Made by a program: the position numbers and the translations under genes | Shown here: positions 1-7,658 of the stretch, one piece after another | Layout: every line of letters begins with the position of its first letter | How positions within the stretch are numbered: the stretch's first letter is position 1 | Assembly: GCA_026990815.1 (NCBI GenBank) | Contig: JALXCS010000254.1 | Location: forward strand, 1-14,771 | DNA: 14,771 bases | DNA from: Methylomonas sp. | GTDB lineage: Bacteria; Pseudomonadota; Gammaproteobacteria; Methylococcales; Methylomonadaceae | Reading direction: 5' to 3' | Notes under the pieces: generated by a model | Told to the model about the DNA's origin: nothing | Databases searched by the model: none | What the model saw: only the letters and a program-made list of their open reading frames with translations

Positions 1-84
1 GTAGAAATCAATCAAGACCATATTTTGATAGGGCTTTTTAATGCGGTTTCTCATAGTCTCCGTACTATATCATACGGGAGCTAA
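1..84 (+). CDS. Possible 3' end of an upstream gene (edge-truncated, doubtful)
   Basis: Reading from base 1 in frame 1 stays open for 27 codons and stops at TAA 82-84; the other two plus-strand frames close within the first 40 bases. The peptide ends in a mostly hydrophobic, helix-like stretch (HILIGLFNAVSHSLRTISYG), which could be a protein C-terminus, but I recognise no family. A competing reading exists on the minus strand: ATG at 54-52, preceded by GGAG at 61-58, opens an 18-codon frame running off the left edge. Only one of the two is likely to be real, and 84 bases cannot decide it. Confidence 0.25.
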   Translation, partial: VEINQDHILIGLFNAVSHSLRTISYGS

Positions 85-98
85 AGGCATAATCATGA

Positions 99-195
99 AG
101 TTAAGTGATTGAAATAACAAGGTATTTTGTTGCAAGAATGCGATAGAAAACTACTAATGTGGCTATTTGCGTCTTGTTATTTCAATCACTTACCT
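99..195. repeat. Long near-perfect inverted repeat in the pstS leader
   Basis: The arms 99-121 and 173-195 are reverse complements at 22 of 23 positions, with a perfect 20-bp core (102-121 against 173-192, arm core AAGTGATTGAAATAACAAG). The spacer is 51 bp and contains a weaker inner pairing (GATAG near 142 with CTAT near 164). No T-tract follows either arm, so it does not look like a simple intrinsic terminator. The size (about 97 bp) and long terminal arms suggest a MITE-like element or a structured RNA. I see no convincing target-site duplication and no second copy in this window. Confidence 0.75.
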
Positions 196-240
196 ATTTG
201 ACATCCAAGAGGCTGAATTTTTTGTCGTGAACAAAGGGAG

Positions 241-258
241 TTGTCATAAAGCTGTCAT
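241..258 (+). promoter_or_regulatory. Pho box (PhoB operator) of the pst-pho operon
   Basis: TTGTCATAAAGCTGTCAT is two 7-bp TGTCA-type direct repeats (TTGTCAT at 241 and CTGTCAT at 252) spaced 11 bp apart. This matches the enterobacterial Pho-box consensus at about 16 of 18 positions. It lies 50 bp upstream of the pstS ATG, in the orientation and position expected for a PhoB-activated promoter that uses the box in place of a -35 element. I see no other comparable site in the window, so one box probably serves the seven-gene operon, including phoB itself. Confidence 0.9.
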
Positions 259-273
259 ATTTTTCGTTCAAAC

Positions 274-279
274 TACTCT
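274..279 (+). promoter_or_regulatory. Candidate -10 element of the Pho promoter
   Basis: TACTCT lies 15 bp after the end of the Pho box. It resembles a -10 hexamer only loosely (T, A and final T conserved), and the usual Pho-box to -10 spacing is nearer 10 bp. A start site a few bases downstream would give a leader of roughly 20-25 nt before the ATG at 309. It would also place the TTG at 279 inside the promoter. Confidence 0.35.
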
Positions 280-308
280 TGTTTTCATTATTATTTAGAG
301 TAGGGAAC

Positions 309-1289
309 ATGAATCATAAACTAAAAATATGGTTAACCAGGGTTGGCCTGGTATCAGTCATATTGTCAAGCAGCCCGGCAACAGCTGTTCAAACAGTTGA
401 TGCCGGAATTCCTCAGTATCAGAAAGCCAGTGGAGTATCAGGTAATTTAACCAGTATTGGTTCAGATACATTGGCAAATTTGATGACCTTATGGGCAGAA
501 GAATTCAAAAGACTCTATCCAAATGTCAATATCCAGATTCAGGCCGCAGGATCATCGACTGCGCCTCCAGCATTAACGGAAGGGACTTCAAATTTAGGAC
601 CGATGAGCCGTAAAATGAAAGACAAGGAGCATGATGCTTTTGAAAAGAAGTATGGTTACAAACCAACTGCAATTCCAGTCGCCATTGATGCGTTGGCTGT
701 TTATGTCAACAAGGAAAATCCAGTACCAGGACTTTCGATTCCCCAAGTCGATGCAATTTTTTCATCCACGCGCAAATGTGGTTATGATTCTGATATCAGA
801 TCATGGGGTCAGGCAGGGTTAGCTGGGCCATGGGCTGATAAATCTATTCAGCTTTATGGGCGGAACTCAGTCTCAGGCACCTATGGTCATTTCAAGAAAA
901 AAGCACTGTGTAAAGGTGATTATAAAAATAACGTCAATGAACAGCCAGGTTCGGCTTCGGTAGTGCAATCAGTGACATCATCCATTAATGGTATTGGATA
1001 TTCCGGAATTGGCTATAAAACTTCAGGTGTAAAAGCAGTGCCTTTAGCAAAGAAATCAGGCGGCGAATATATAGAGGCGACACCAGAAAATGCAGTCGCT
1101 GGCACTTATCCATTGGCTCGTTTCTTATATATTTATGTGAATAAGCAACCTAACAAACCACTATCACCACTTGAGCAGGAGTTTTTAAAAATGGTGTTGT
1201 CCCAAAGTGGACAGCAGGTAGTTATCAAAGATGGCTATATTCCGTTACCTGCTAAGGTGGCTGAGAAAAGCCTGGCAGTGATTCAATAA
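309..1289 (+). CDS. pstS: PstS, periplasmic phosphate-binding protein
   Basis: This is the high-affinity phosphate receptor that delivers Pi to the PstCAB transporter. The product is 326 residues from the ATG at 309. I prefer this start over the in-frame TTG at 279 because the ATG follows a GAG..AGGG ribosome-binding stretch and begins a clean signal peptide: basic start MNHKLK, hydrophobic core to about residue 20, and Ala-Thr-Ala before a likely cleavage after residue 26. The mature part has the PstS phosphate-site motifs: SIGSDTL near residue 43, AGSST followed by GTSNLGPMSR near residues 80-100, and GRNSVSGTYG near 190. It heads the operon behind the Pho box and is separated from pstC by 166 bp with hairpins, a common way of making more binding protein than permease. 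Length is normal for the family. Confidence 0.96.
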   Translation: MNHKLKIWLTRVGLVSVILSSSPATAVQTVDAGIPQYQKASGVSGNLTSIGSDTLANLMTLWAEEFKRLYPNVNIQIQAAGSSTAPPALTEGTSNLGPMSRKMKDKEHDAFEKKYGYKPTAIPVAIDALAVYVNKENPVPGLSIPQVDAIFSSTRKCGYDSDIRSWGQAGLAGPWADKSIQLYGRNSVSGTYGHFKKKALCKGDYKNNVNEQPGSASVVQSVTSSINGIGYSGIGYKTSGVKAVPLAKKSGGEYIEATPENAVAGTYPLARFLYIYVNKQPNKPLSPLEQEFLKMVLSQSGQQVVIKDGYIPLPAKVAEKSLAVIQ

Positions 1290-1330
1290 CATGGGGATGA
1301 AAAGGGTGGCAAAGGATTGCAGCTTATTAT

Positions 1331-1349
1331 TCTCCTTTCCCTCAGGAGA
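1331..1349 (+). other. Small stem-loop after pstS
   Basis: TCTCCT at 1331-1336 pairs with AGGAGA at 1344-1349 around a 7-nt loop, followed by GTTTTG. The stem is short and the T-run brief. It could protect the 3' end of a processed pstS message or act as a weak pause, but its function is unproven. Confidence 0.4.
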
Positions 1350-1367
1350 GTTTTGAAAGCTAATTTG

Positions 1368-1411
1368 AACAGGCAGGGCGGATAATCCCGATTCCAGCCT
1401 GTTTATTTATT
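1368..1411 (+). terminator. Terminator/attenuator-like hairpin between pstS and pstC
   Basis: AACAGGC at 1368-1374 pairs with GCCTGTT at 1397-1403, and an inner GGG (1376-1378) can pair with CCC (1387-1389). The second arm runs directly into TTTATTTATT. This is the layout of a rho-independent terminator with an interrupted U-tract. Because pstC and the rest have no visible promoter of their own, I read it as a partial terminator that lowers expression of the genes downstream of pstS. Confidence 0.55.
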
Positions 1412-1455
1412 GAACGATGTAATGCAATCTAAGTGTTGTAGCAGCAGAATATCTA

Positions 1456-3726
1456 ATGGCAGTCAATTCAAAGCAACCATATAACTCTGGTTTACAAACT
1501 GTAAGCCCTCAATATCAGAAGTGGCGCTTGTTCAAAGACAAAACAACAGAATATGGTGTGGTTGCTGGCGGTTTGGGTGTCATTGTTGCAATCGTTTTGA
1601 TTTTCTTTTATTTGCTGTATGTGGTTTTTCCGCTTTTTATTTCCGCTGAAGCGAAGCTGGTTAATCAATATTCAGTCCCTGAATCTAATTTGGGCAAGAC
1701 GTTACTGCTTGCAATGGAGGAACAAAATGAAAAAGCTGCTAGGTTGACAGAAACGGGTACAGCTATTTTTTTTAACGTGAAAGATGGGCAAACTGTCAAA
1801 ATTGAAAAAATAAAGATTCCCGATCAAGCTAAAATCACCAGCTTTGGCCAAGGTGATTTGCCAAAAGGAAATGTCGTTTATGGTCTGTTAAATGGAGCTG
1901 CAATTATAGTAAAACTTGGCTACAAAACGAGTTATCCAAATGACGTTCGTACCATTACCCCCAGTTTGGAATATCCGCTTGGCCAACAACCAATCCTTAT
2001 GGACGAGAAGAAAAATGCATTAATACATATTGCTGCAAGAATTAATGATGAACAAGCAACTTTAGTCGCTGTTACCTCGGAAAAACAAATCTTGATGAGT
2101 CGATTTTCCAAAGAAGAATCACTTTTTGGTGATGATGAATATGAGCGAAATGATACGGTTCTGGATGTTCCTGGCCAGAATATTGATTATTTATTGTTGG
2201 ATAAGAGACAGCAATATCTTTATTTGATTAATAAACAAGGGGATATTACTGTCGTTGATATCCATAATGCAGACGATACCAAAATTCTGGAAAAGCTGAA
2301 TGTTTTAGAACCGAAAGTTCAGGTAACAGTAGTTTCTTTTTTGACGGGAGAGCTTTCTTTGTTAATTGGCGATTCCAGTGGTGTTGTTTCACAATGGAGC
2401 ATCATCCGGGATGAAAAACAAAAAGTCGGTTTAAAAAGATTAAGAGCATTTAAAGTGTCACAAAAGCCGGTTGTTGCGATCAGTCCGGAACAAAGAAGAA
2501 AAGGATTTATCGCTATTGATGCTGACGGAGTTGCTGGAATTTATCACACCACTGCTGAAAGGGAATTAATTCGTGAACTGGTTAGCAAACATAAGCCTGT
2601 TTATCTCACAATGTCTCCAAGGGCCAATGCATTTGTAATGCAGGATTCTGAAGACAAAATTCATTTTTGGAGTGTCAAAAATGAACACCCGGAAGTTTCA
2701 ATGAGTTCTTTATGGGGAAAAGTCTGGTATGAAAGTTATCCAAAACCGGATTATATCTGGCAGTCCTCATCTTCCAGTAATGATTTTGAGCCTAAAATGA
2801 GCCTGAAACCATTGGTATTGGGAACACTTAAAGCAGCTTTTTATTCGATGCTGATGGCCATTCCATTGGCACTGATGGGTGCAATTTATACTGCCTATTT
2901 TATGGCTCCGAAAATGCGTAAGTTGGTTAAACCTACTATCGAAATTATGGAGGCTCTGCCTACTGTTATTTTGGGGTTTTTAGCCGGGCTTTGGTTAGCT
3001 CCCTTTGTAGAAGAAAACCTGTTAGGGATTTTTGCAATTTTGTTTTTTGTCCCCTTGGCCGTGATTGTGTTTGCCCTGGGTTGGCAGTATATCCCTCAAG
3101 CAATACGTCATAAAATTCCTGAAGGATGGGATGCTGCGATATTAATCCCGGTGATTATTCTCAGCACTTGGCTGGCGTTTATCATTAGCCCAAGTATGGA
3201 AGATATTTTCTTCAACGGCAGTATACGGAACTGGATGAAAAACCAGTTTGGCATTGGCTATGATCAGCGCAACGCTCTGATTATCGGGTTGGCAATGGGA
3301 TTTGCTGTTATCCCGACCATTTTTTCTATTGCCGAAGATGCAATTTTCAGCGTTCCGAAACATTTGACCGTTGGCTCGCTGGCATTGGGTGCAACTCCCT
3401 GGCAAACCATGCTCAGAGTAGTATTATTAACGGCTAGTCCAGGTATTTTTTCCGGGATAATGATTGGTTTTGGTCGGGCTATTGGGGAAACCATGATTGT
3501 GCTAATGGCAACAGGCAATACACCTGTTATGGATTTGAGTATTTTTCAGGGAATGAGGACACTTGCTGCTAATATCGCAGTGGAAATGCCAGAGGCAGAA
3601 GTGAATAGCACACATTATCGAGTGCTGTTTTTGGCGGCACTGGTATTGTTTGTGTTTACCTTTGTTTTTAACACCCTGGCAGAGATTGTACGCCAGAATC
3701 TACGTCAAAAATATAGTTCGTTATGA
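1456..3726 (+). CDS. pstC: PstC, phosphate ABC transporter permease (long form)
   Basis: This is one of the two inner-membrane permease subunits of the phosphate importer. At 756 residues it is far longer than E. coli PstC (about 320) and belongs to the long proteobacterial form. A basic N-terminus and one membrane segment (about residues 34-60) lead into a large domain, about residues 65-440, predicted to be periplasmic. That domain has strand-rich WD-like pieces (SGVVSQWSI, EDKIHFWSV) suggesting a beta-propeller. The permease domain begins near residue 450 (LVLGTLKAAFYSMLMAIPLA). Its cytoplasmic EAA loop is near residues 633-685, with SLALGATPWQTMLRVVLLTASPG and GRAIGETM, the segment that docks PstB. 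The start at 1456 has only a weak ribosome site. The stop overlaps the pstA start by four bases (ATGA), implying coupled translation. Confidence 0.94.
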   Translation: MAVNSKQPYNSGLQTVSPQYQKWRLFKDKTTEYGVVAGGLGVIVAIVLIFFYLLYVVFPLFISAEAKLVNQYSVPESNLGKTLLLAMEEQNEKAARLTETGTAIFFNVKDGQTVKIEKIKIPDQAKITSFGQGDLPKGNVVYGLLNGAAIIVKLGYKTSYPNDVRTITPSLEYPLGQQPILMDEKKNALIHIAARINDEQATLVAVTSEKQILMSRFSKEESLFGDDEYERNDTVLDVPGQNIDYLLLDKRQQYLYLINKQGDITVVDIHNADDTKILEKLNVLEPKVQVTVVSFLTGELSLLIGDSSGVVSQWSIIRDEKQKVGLKRLRAFKVSQKPVVAISPEQRRKGFIAIDADGVAGIYHTTAERELIRELVSKHKPVYLTMSPRANAFVMQDSEDKIHFWSVKNEHPEVSMSSLWGKVWYESYPKPDYIWQSSSSSNDFEPKMSLKPLVLGTLKAAFYSMLMAIPLALMGAIYTAYFMAPKMRKLVKPTIEIMEALPTVILGFLAGLWLAPFVEENLLGIFAILFFVPLAVIVFALGWQYIPQAIRHKIPEGWDAAILIPVIILSTWLAFIISPSMEDIFFNGSIRNWMKNQFGIGYDQRNALIIGLAMGFAVIPTIFSIAEDAIFSVPKHLTVGSLALGATPWQTMLRVVLLTASPGIFSGIMIGFGRAIGETMIVLMATGNTPVMDLSIFQGMRTLAANIAVEMPEAEVNSTHYRVLFLAALVLFVFTFVFNTLAEIVRQNLRQKYSSL

Positions 3727-5375
3727 TCAAGGCATGGTTTAAAAGTGGCTCACCGTGGGTTTGGCTGAATGCCGCCGCCGTGAGTACCAGTATCATTCTG
3801 GTTGTTGGTTTGCTTATTTTGATTGCTGTTCGTGGTCTGGGGCATTTTTGGTCATCGGATATTGTTGAATATCTTTATGATGATGGATTTCAACAGACAG
3901 TTATTATTGGAGAGGTGGTAGAAACTAGCAGAATGACAGTAAACGAAGCCAAAGCATCCGGTTATAAAGTTCCCGATAATGCGGAGTTTTTTGAGCAGCG
4001 TTTAATAAAAACCGGCAACAGGGATATATTGGGATCAGATTTTCGTTGGATACAAAGTCAATACATTAAAAAACAAAGCTACCTGAAGGATTTGATTGTT
4101 CTTGAAAGGAGGGAATGGGGTAATTTTTATGGACGTTTGGTTTCAGTCAAAGAGAATGGAAAAATTGTTGCAGAAGGTGGCAAAGCCTATCAAGTTGCGC
4201 AGCAAAGTATCGACCGCGCACTGGAGCTATTTGATGAAATCGAGTTTTTACAGAAGAAAAAAATTGGTTCCATCAATTATGCATTGGAACACTTACGCTT
4301 AAAAAATCGACGGTTACAACTGCAAGGTAAATGGAATGAAGATGAAGCGCAACAACAGACTGCGGGAAAAACCTTTTACGAACAATCCTATCAAGAACTC
4401 CAGAAGCGACTGGTTGGGTTATATCTGAAGATCCGAAGAGACAGTCTGGTTGTTAAGGATTCAAGCGACACGACGGTGGAAATTCCAGTTGCAAAGGTGG
4501 TTAGACTATTACAGCCCAATGCCATGAATGTTGCAGAAAAAATCTGGCAATATGGCATCAAGTTTTTTGATTTTGTATCAGAAGTCCCGCGTGAAGCCAA
4601 TACAGAAGGCGGTATTTTTCCAGCTATTTTTGGTACTGTGATGATGGTTATGTTAATGGCTGTAATTGTTACCCCGTTTGGTGTGATTGCGGCAGTTTAT
4701 ATGCGTGAATATGCCTCTCAAGGGCTTACTATCCGTATAATCCGCATAGCGGTGAATAATCTTGCAGGGGTGCCGTCTATTGTCTATGGGGTTTTCGGGC
4801 TTGGTTTTTTTGTTTATATTTTGGGCGGCAAGATTGATCAATTGTTTTATCCGGAAGCAGCGCCGGCACCGGTCTTTGGTACGCCTGGTTTGCTGTGGGC
4901 ATCATTAACCCTTGCTCTATTGACATTGCCGGTAGTGATTGTATCAACAGAGGAAGGTTTGGCGCGCATTCCAAAATCCATACGCGAAGGAAGTTTGGCG
5001 TTGGGAGCTACAAAATCAGAAACTTTATGGAGGACCGTGTTACCGATGGCGAGCCCGGCGATGATGACCGGTTTGATTCTGGCAGTGGCCAGAGCGGCTG
5101 GGGAAGTTGCTCCTTTAATGCTGGTAGGTGTTGTTAAAATGGCGCCAACATTACCGGTGGATGGTAATTTCCCTTTTCTACATCTGGAACGTAAATTTAT
5201 GCACTTGGGATTTCATATTTATGATGTCGGTTTTCAAAGTCCAAATGTTGAAGCTGCAAGACCACTCGTATATGCCACGTCATTATTACTGGTGCTGGTT
5301 ATTATTGGTTTGAATGTTTTTGCTATTGGTATCAGGAATCATTTGCGAGAAAAATATCGTGCTTTGGAAAATTAA
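3723..5375 (+). CDS. pstA: PstA, phosphate ABC transporter permease (long form)
   Basis: This is the second inner-membrane permease subunit, pairing with PstC. It has 550 residues against about 300 in E. coli. One membrane segment (about residues 14-38) is followed by a predicted periplasmic insert of about 250 residues. Much of that insert, about 155-240, is charged and helical and looks coiled-coil-like. The permease core starts near residue 296 (GGIFPAIFGTVMMVMLMAVIV), and the EAA loop is near 414-470 (SIREGSLALGATKSETLWR, then ARAAGEVAPLML). It starts inside the pstC stop codon and ends 20 bp before pstB. The insert in both permeases suggests the two extra domains face each other or PstS in the periplasm; that is inference. 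Confidence 0.94.
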   Translation: MIKAWFKSGSPWVWLNAAAVSTSIILVVGLLILIAVRGLGHFWSSDIVEYLYDDGFQQTVIIGEVVETSRMTVNEAKASGYKVPDNAEFFEQRLIKTGNRDILGSDFRWIQSQYIKKQSYLKDLIVLERREWGNFYGRLVSVKENGKIVAEGGKAYQVAQQSIDRALELFDEIEFLQKKKIGSINYALEHLRLKNRRLQLQGKWNEDEAQQQTAGKTFYEQSYQELQKRLVGLYLKIRRDSLVVKDSSDTTVEIPVAKVVRLLQPNAMNVAEKIWQYGIKFFDFVSEVPREANTEGGIFPAIFGTVMMVMLMAVIVTPFGVIAAVYMREYASQGLTIRIIRIAVNNLAGVPSIVYGVFGLGFFVYILGGKIDQLFYPEAAPAPVFGTPGLLWASLTLALLTLPVVIVSTEEGLARIPKSIREGSLALGATKSETLWRTVLPMASPAMMTGLILAVARAAGEVAPLMLVGVVKMAPTLPVDGNFPFLHLERKFMHLGFHIYDVGFQSPNVEAARPLVYATSLLLVLVIIGLNVFAIGIRNHLREKYRALEN

Positions 5376-5395
5376 TATAATTATGGTTTTTTTAG

Positions 5396-6238
5396 ATGAA
5401 AATGAGCGTAGAACAAACTCCGACACGTGCTATTAAAATTAACTCATTAAAAGTTTCAGATCGGGAAGCAGCACATGAGTTGCTAGAAACAAGTATCAAG
5501 ATTGAAAGACTTAATTTGTTTTATGGGGAAAAACAGGCTTTGTTTGATGTCGATATGGAAGTTCCCAAAATGAAAGTAACGGCTTATATTGGTCCCAGTG
5601 GTTGCGGGAAATCAACGTTATTGCGAAGTATTAATCGCATGAATGACCTGATTGATTCAGTCAGAATTGAGGGAAAAATTCTTCTGGATGGCGAAGATAT
5701 TTATCATAAGTCAGTTAATGTTGCTGATTTAAGGAGGCGGGTAGGTATGGTCTTCCAGAAACCTAATCCTTTCCCTAAATCAATTTATGAAAATGTTGCT
5801 TATGGTTTGAGAATTCAGGGACTCAATGACCGGCGAACGCTCGATGAAACCGTTGAACAATCATTAAAAGGTGCTGCGTTATGGGATGAAGTCAAGGGTC
5901 GTTTACATGAAAATGCATTGGGTATGTCAGGCGGTCAGCAGCAGCGATTGGTGATTGCACGTGCTATTGCTATCCAGCCTGAAGTGATGTTGTTGGATGA
6001 GCCTGCCTCTGCACTTGACCCTATTTCTACATTGAAAATTGAAGAATTGATTAATGAATTAAAAGAAAAATACACCATTGTCATTGTGACTCATAATATG
6101 CAACAGGCGGCAAGGGTTTCAGATTACACAGCTTTCATGTATATGGGTAAGCTAATTGAATTTGGAAGCACCAGTGAATTATTTACGAATCCAAAACAGA
6201 AGCAAACAGAAGATTATATTACCGGAAGGTACGGCTAA
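5396..6238 (+). CDS. pstB: PstB, phosphate ABC transporter ATPase
   Basis: This cytoplasmic ATPase powers phosphate import through PstC and PstA. All nucleotide-binding motifs are present: Walker A GPSGCGKST at residues 66-74, Q-loop in MVFQKPNPFP, signature MSGGQQQR at about 177-184 (Met in place of the usual Leu), Walker B VMLLDEPASALDP, and the switch histidine in IVTHN. The KPNPFPKSIYENV stretch and the SINRMNDL stretch after Walker A are hallmarks of PstB rather than other importers. The N-terminus before the fold is about 34 residues, slightly long. Starts at 5396 or 5402 are both possible and neither has a strong ribosome site. It ends 12 bp before the preferred phoU start. Confidence 0.96.
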   Translation: MKMSVEQTPTRAIKINSLKVSDREAAHELLETSIKIERLNLFYGEKQALFDVDMEVPKMKVTAYIGPSGCGKSTLLRSINRMNDLIDSVRIEGKILLDGEDIYHKSVNVADLRRRVGMVFQKPNPFPKSIYENVAYGLRIQGLNDRRTLDETVEQSLKGAALWDEVKGRLHENALGMSGGQQQRLVIARAIAIQPEVMLLDEPASALDPISTLKIEELINELKEKYTIVIVTHNMQQAARVSDYTAFMYMGKLIEFGSTSELFTNPKQKQTEDYITGRYG

Positions 6239-6239
6239 C

Positions 6240-6244
6240 AGGTG
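6240..6244 (+). promoter_or_regulatory. Ribosome binding site deciding the phoU start
   Basis: AGGTG lies six bases upstream of the ATG at 6251. It overlaps the alternative in-frame GTG at 6242, which has no Shine-Dalgarno match of its own, so the ATG is the better start. Confidence 0.6.
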
Positions 6245-6250
6245 CAAGCT

Positions 6251-6964
6251 ATGGATAACAAAAAAATAGGTCAACATATTTCACGGCAGTTCAATGCTGA
6301 AATGGAGGATATCCGCCACAAGGTTTTGACTATGGGTGGCATTGTCGAGGAGCAGATTGAACAAGCTTCCCAGGCATTCATGCAATGCAATCTTGAACTG
6401 GCTGAAAAAGTCATTCAAAAAGATGATCAGATTGATAGTCTGGAAATGGAAATAGATCAAGAATGCACAGAAATTTTGGCCAGAAGACAGCCTGCAGCAT
6501 TTGATTTACGAATGTTGATTGCCACCATTAAGATCATTACCGATCTTGAGAGAATAGGTGATGAAGCGGCCAGAATTGCAAAAATGGTGATAGCACTGGA
6601 AAAAACAGATTATTATCATGACAAATATCATGAAATTCAGCACTTGCTGGATATGGTAAAAGCTATGCTGCATAGTTCGCTGGATTGTCTTGCTAGATTG
6701 GATGCCAGTAATGTCGTTGATATTAAAAATCAGGATGTAAAAGTAGATAGAGAGTATGGCAGTATCATTAGACAACTGATTACCCGTATGATGGAAGATC
6801 CCAGAAACATTACCCGGGCGCTTGATGTACTTTGGACTTCTCGATCCTTGGAAAGGATTGGCGATCATTCCTGTAATATTTGTGAGCACGTGACTTATAT
6901 GGTGAAAGGCAAAGATGTTAGGCACATTAGCCAGGAGGAGCTGGAAAAGGTGATCAGCAAATAA
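6251..6964 (+). CDS. phoU: PhoU, phosphate signalling regulator
   Basis: PhoU is a cytoplasmic helical protein that links the Pst transporter to PhoR and keeps the Pho response off when phosphate is plentiful. The 237-residue product has the two PhoU repeats. Each carries the metal-site signature: ERIGDEAARI at about residues 100-109, and ERIGDHSCNICEH in the second half. An upstream in-frame GTG at 6242 would add three residues, but the ribosome site favours the ATG. The stop codon shares one base with the phoB start (TAATG), so translation is probably coupled. Length and gene position between pstB and phoB fit the family. Confidence 0.95.
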   Translation: MDNKKIGQHISRQFNAEMEDIRHKVLTMGGIVEEQIEQASQAFMQCNLELAEKVIQKDDQIDSLEMEIDQECTEILARRQPAAFDLRMLIATIKIITDLERIGDEAARIAKMVIALEKTDYYHDKYHEIQHLLDMVKAMLHSSLDCLARLDASNVVDIKNQDVKVDREYGSIIRQLITRMMEDPRNITRALDVLWTSRSLERIGDHSCNICEHVTYMVKGKDVRHISQEELEKVISK

Positions 6965-7656
6965 TGCAGATAAAAGTTCTTGTTATTGAGGATGAGCAAG
7001 CAATCAGGGAAATGTTGGTCATGGTTCTTGAAAAGGAAGGTTTTGATGTGATGGCAGTGGCTAGTGGCGAACAAGCATTAATGCAACTGGCTAATACCAT
7101 TACGGATTTGATTTTACTTGACTGGATGTTACCTGGTATCAGTGGTATCGAACTGGAAAGACGTTTAAAAAAAGATGATAGCTATAAAAACATCCCTATT
7201 ATCATCCTGACGGCCAGAGGAGAGGAAGAAGATAAAATAAAAGGGTTGGAGATAGGTGCAGATGACTATGTGACCAAGCCATTTTCTCCCAAAGAATTAA
7301 TTGCAAGAATCAAGGCTGTTATACGAAGAACCAGCAAGGCGCTGGGTTCTGAAAAAATTGTTATTGAAAATCTCTCTCTTGATATTGATCAGCATCAATT
7401 AATGATTGACGGGAACCGTTTGGATGTTAGTCCAACCGAATTCAGATTAATGCAGTTCTTCATGAGTAATCCTGAAATAGTTTTTAGTCGTGGTCAATTA
7501 TTGGATCAGGTATGGGGGCGTAATGTTTATATTGATGAACGTACCGTTGATGTACATATTCAGCGATTGAGAAAAATACTGGCCCAATATAATCATGACA
7601 ATGTGATCCAAACAGTTCGGGGTTTTGGCTATCGCTTTGCCGTGCCTGGAAAATAA
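6964..7656 (+). CDS. phoB: PhoB, phosphate response regulator
   Basis: This is an OmpR-family transcription activator that binds Pho boxes when phosphorylated by PhoR. The receiver domain (about residues 1-120) has acidic residues E9, D10 and E11, phospho-acceptor D53 in LILLDWMLPG, T83 in IIILTARGEEED and K105 in DDYVTKPF. The GEEEDK and WMLPGISG stretches are typical of PhoB itself. The C-terminal winged-helix domain (about 130-228) includes SPTEFRLMQFF, a recognition region ending DERTVDVHIQRLRK and the terminal hairpin RGFGYRF. Its likely target is the Pho box upstream of pstS, giving positive autoregulation through the operon. Length is 230 residues, as usual. Confidence 0.96.
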   Translation: MQIKVLVIEDEQAIREMLVMVLEKEGFDVMAVASGEQALMQLANTITDLILLDWMLPGISGIELERRLKKDDSYKNIPIIILTARGEEEDKIKGLEIGADDYVTKPFSPKELIARIKAVIRRTSKALGSEKIVIENLSLDIDQHQLMIDGNRLDVSPTEFRLMQFFMSNPEIVFSRGQLLDQVWGRNVYIDERTVDVHIQRLRKILAQYNHDNVIQTVRGFGYRFAVPGK

Positions 7657-7658
7657 CC

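Noticed and set aside
1..54. Divergent minus-strand gene starting with ATG at 54-52
   Set aside because: Eighteen codons with a GGAG only three bases from the ATG are too little support, and the opposite strand is open as well.
222..228. TTGTCGT as a third Pho half-site
   Set aside because: It lies 19 bp from the next half-site, not 11 or 22, so it is out of phase with the Pho box.
279..308. TTG at 279 as the pstS start, adding ten residues
   Set aside because: It overlaps the likely promoter region, has no ribosome site and spoils the signal peptide. ATG 309 gives a standard signal sequence.
6242..6250. GTG at 6242 as the phoU start
   Set aside because: The GTG is itself part of the AGGTG ribosome site that serves the ATG at 6251.
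6506..6925. 139-codon open frame on the minus strand inside phoU
   Set aside because: It lies entirely within a well-supported gene, has no recognisable motif and is explained by the base composition of phoU.
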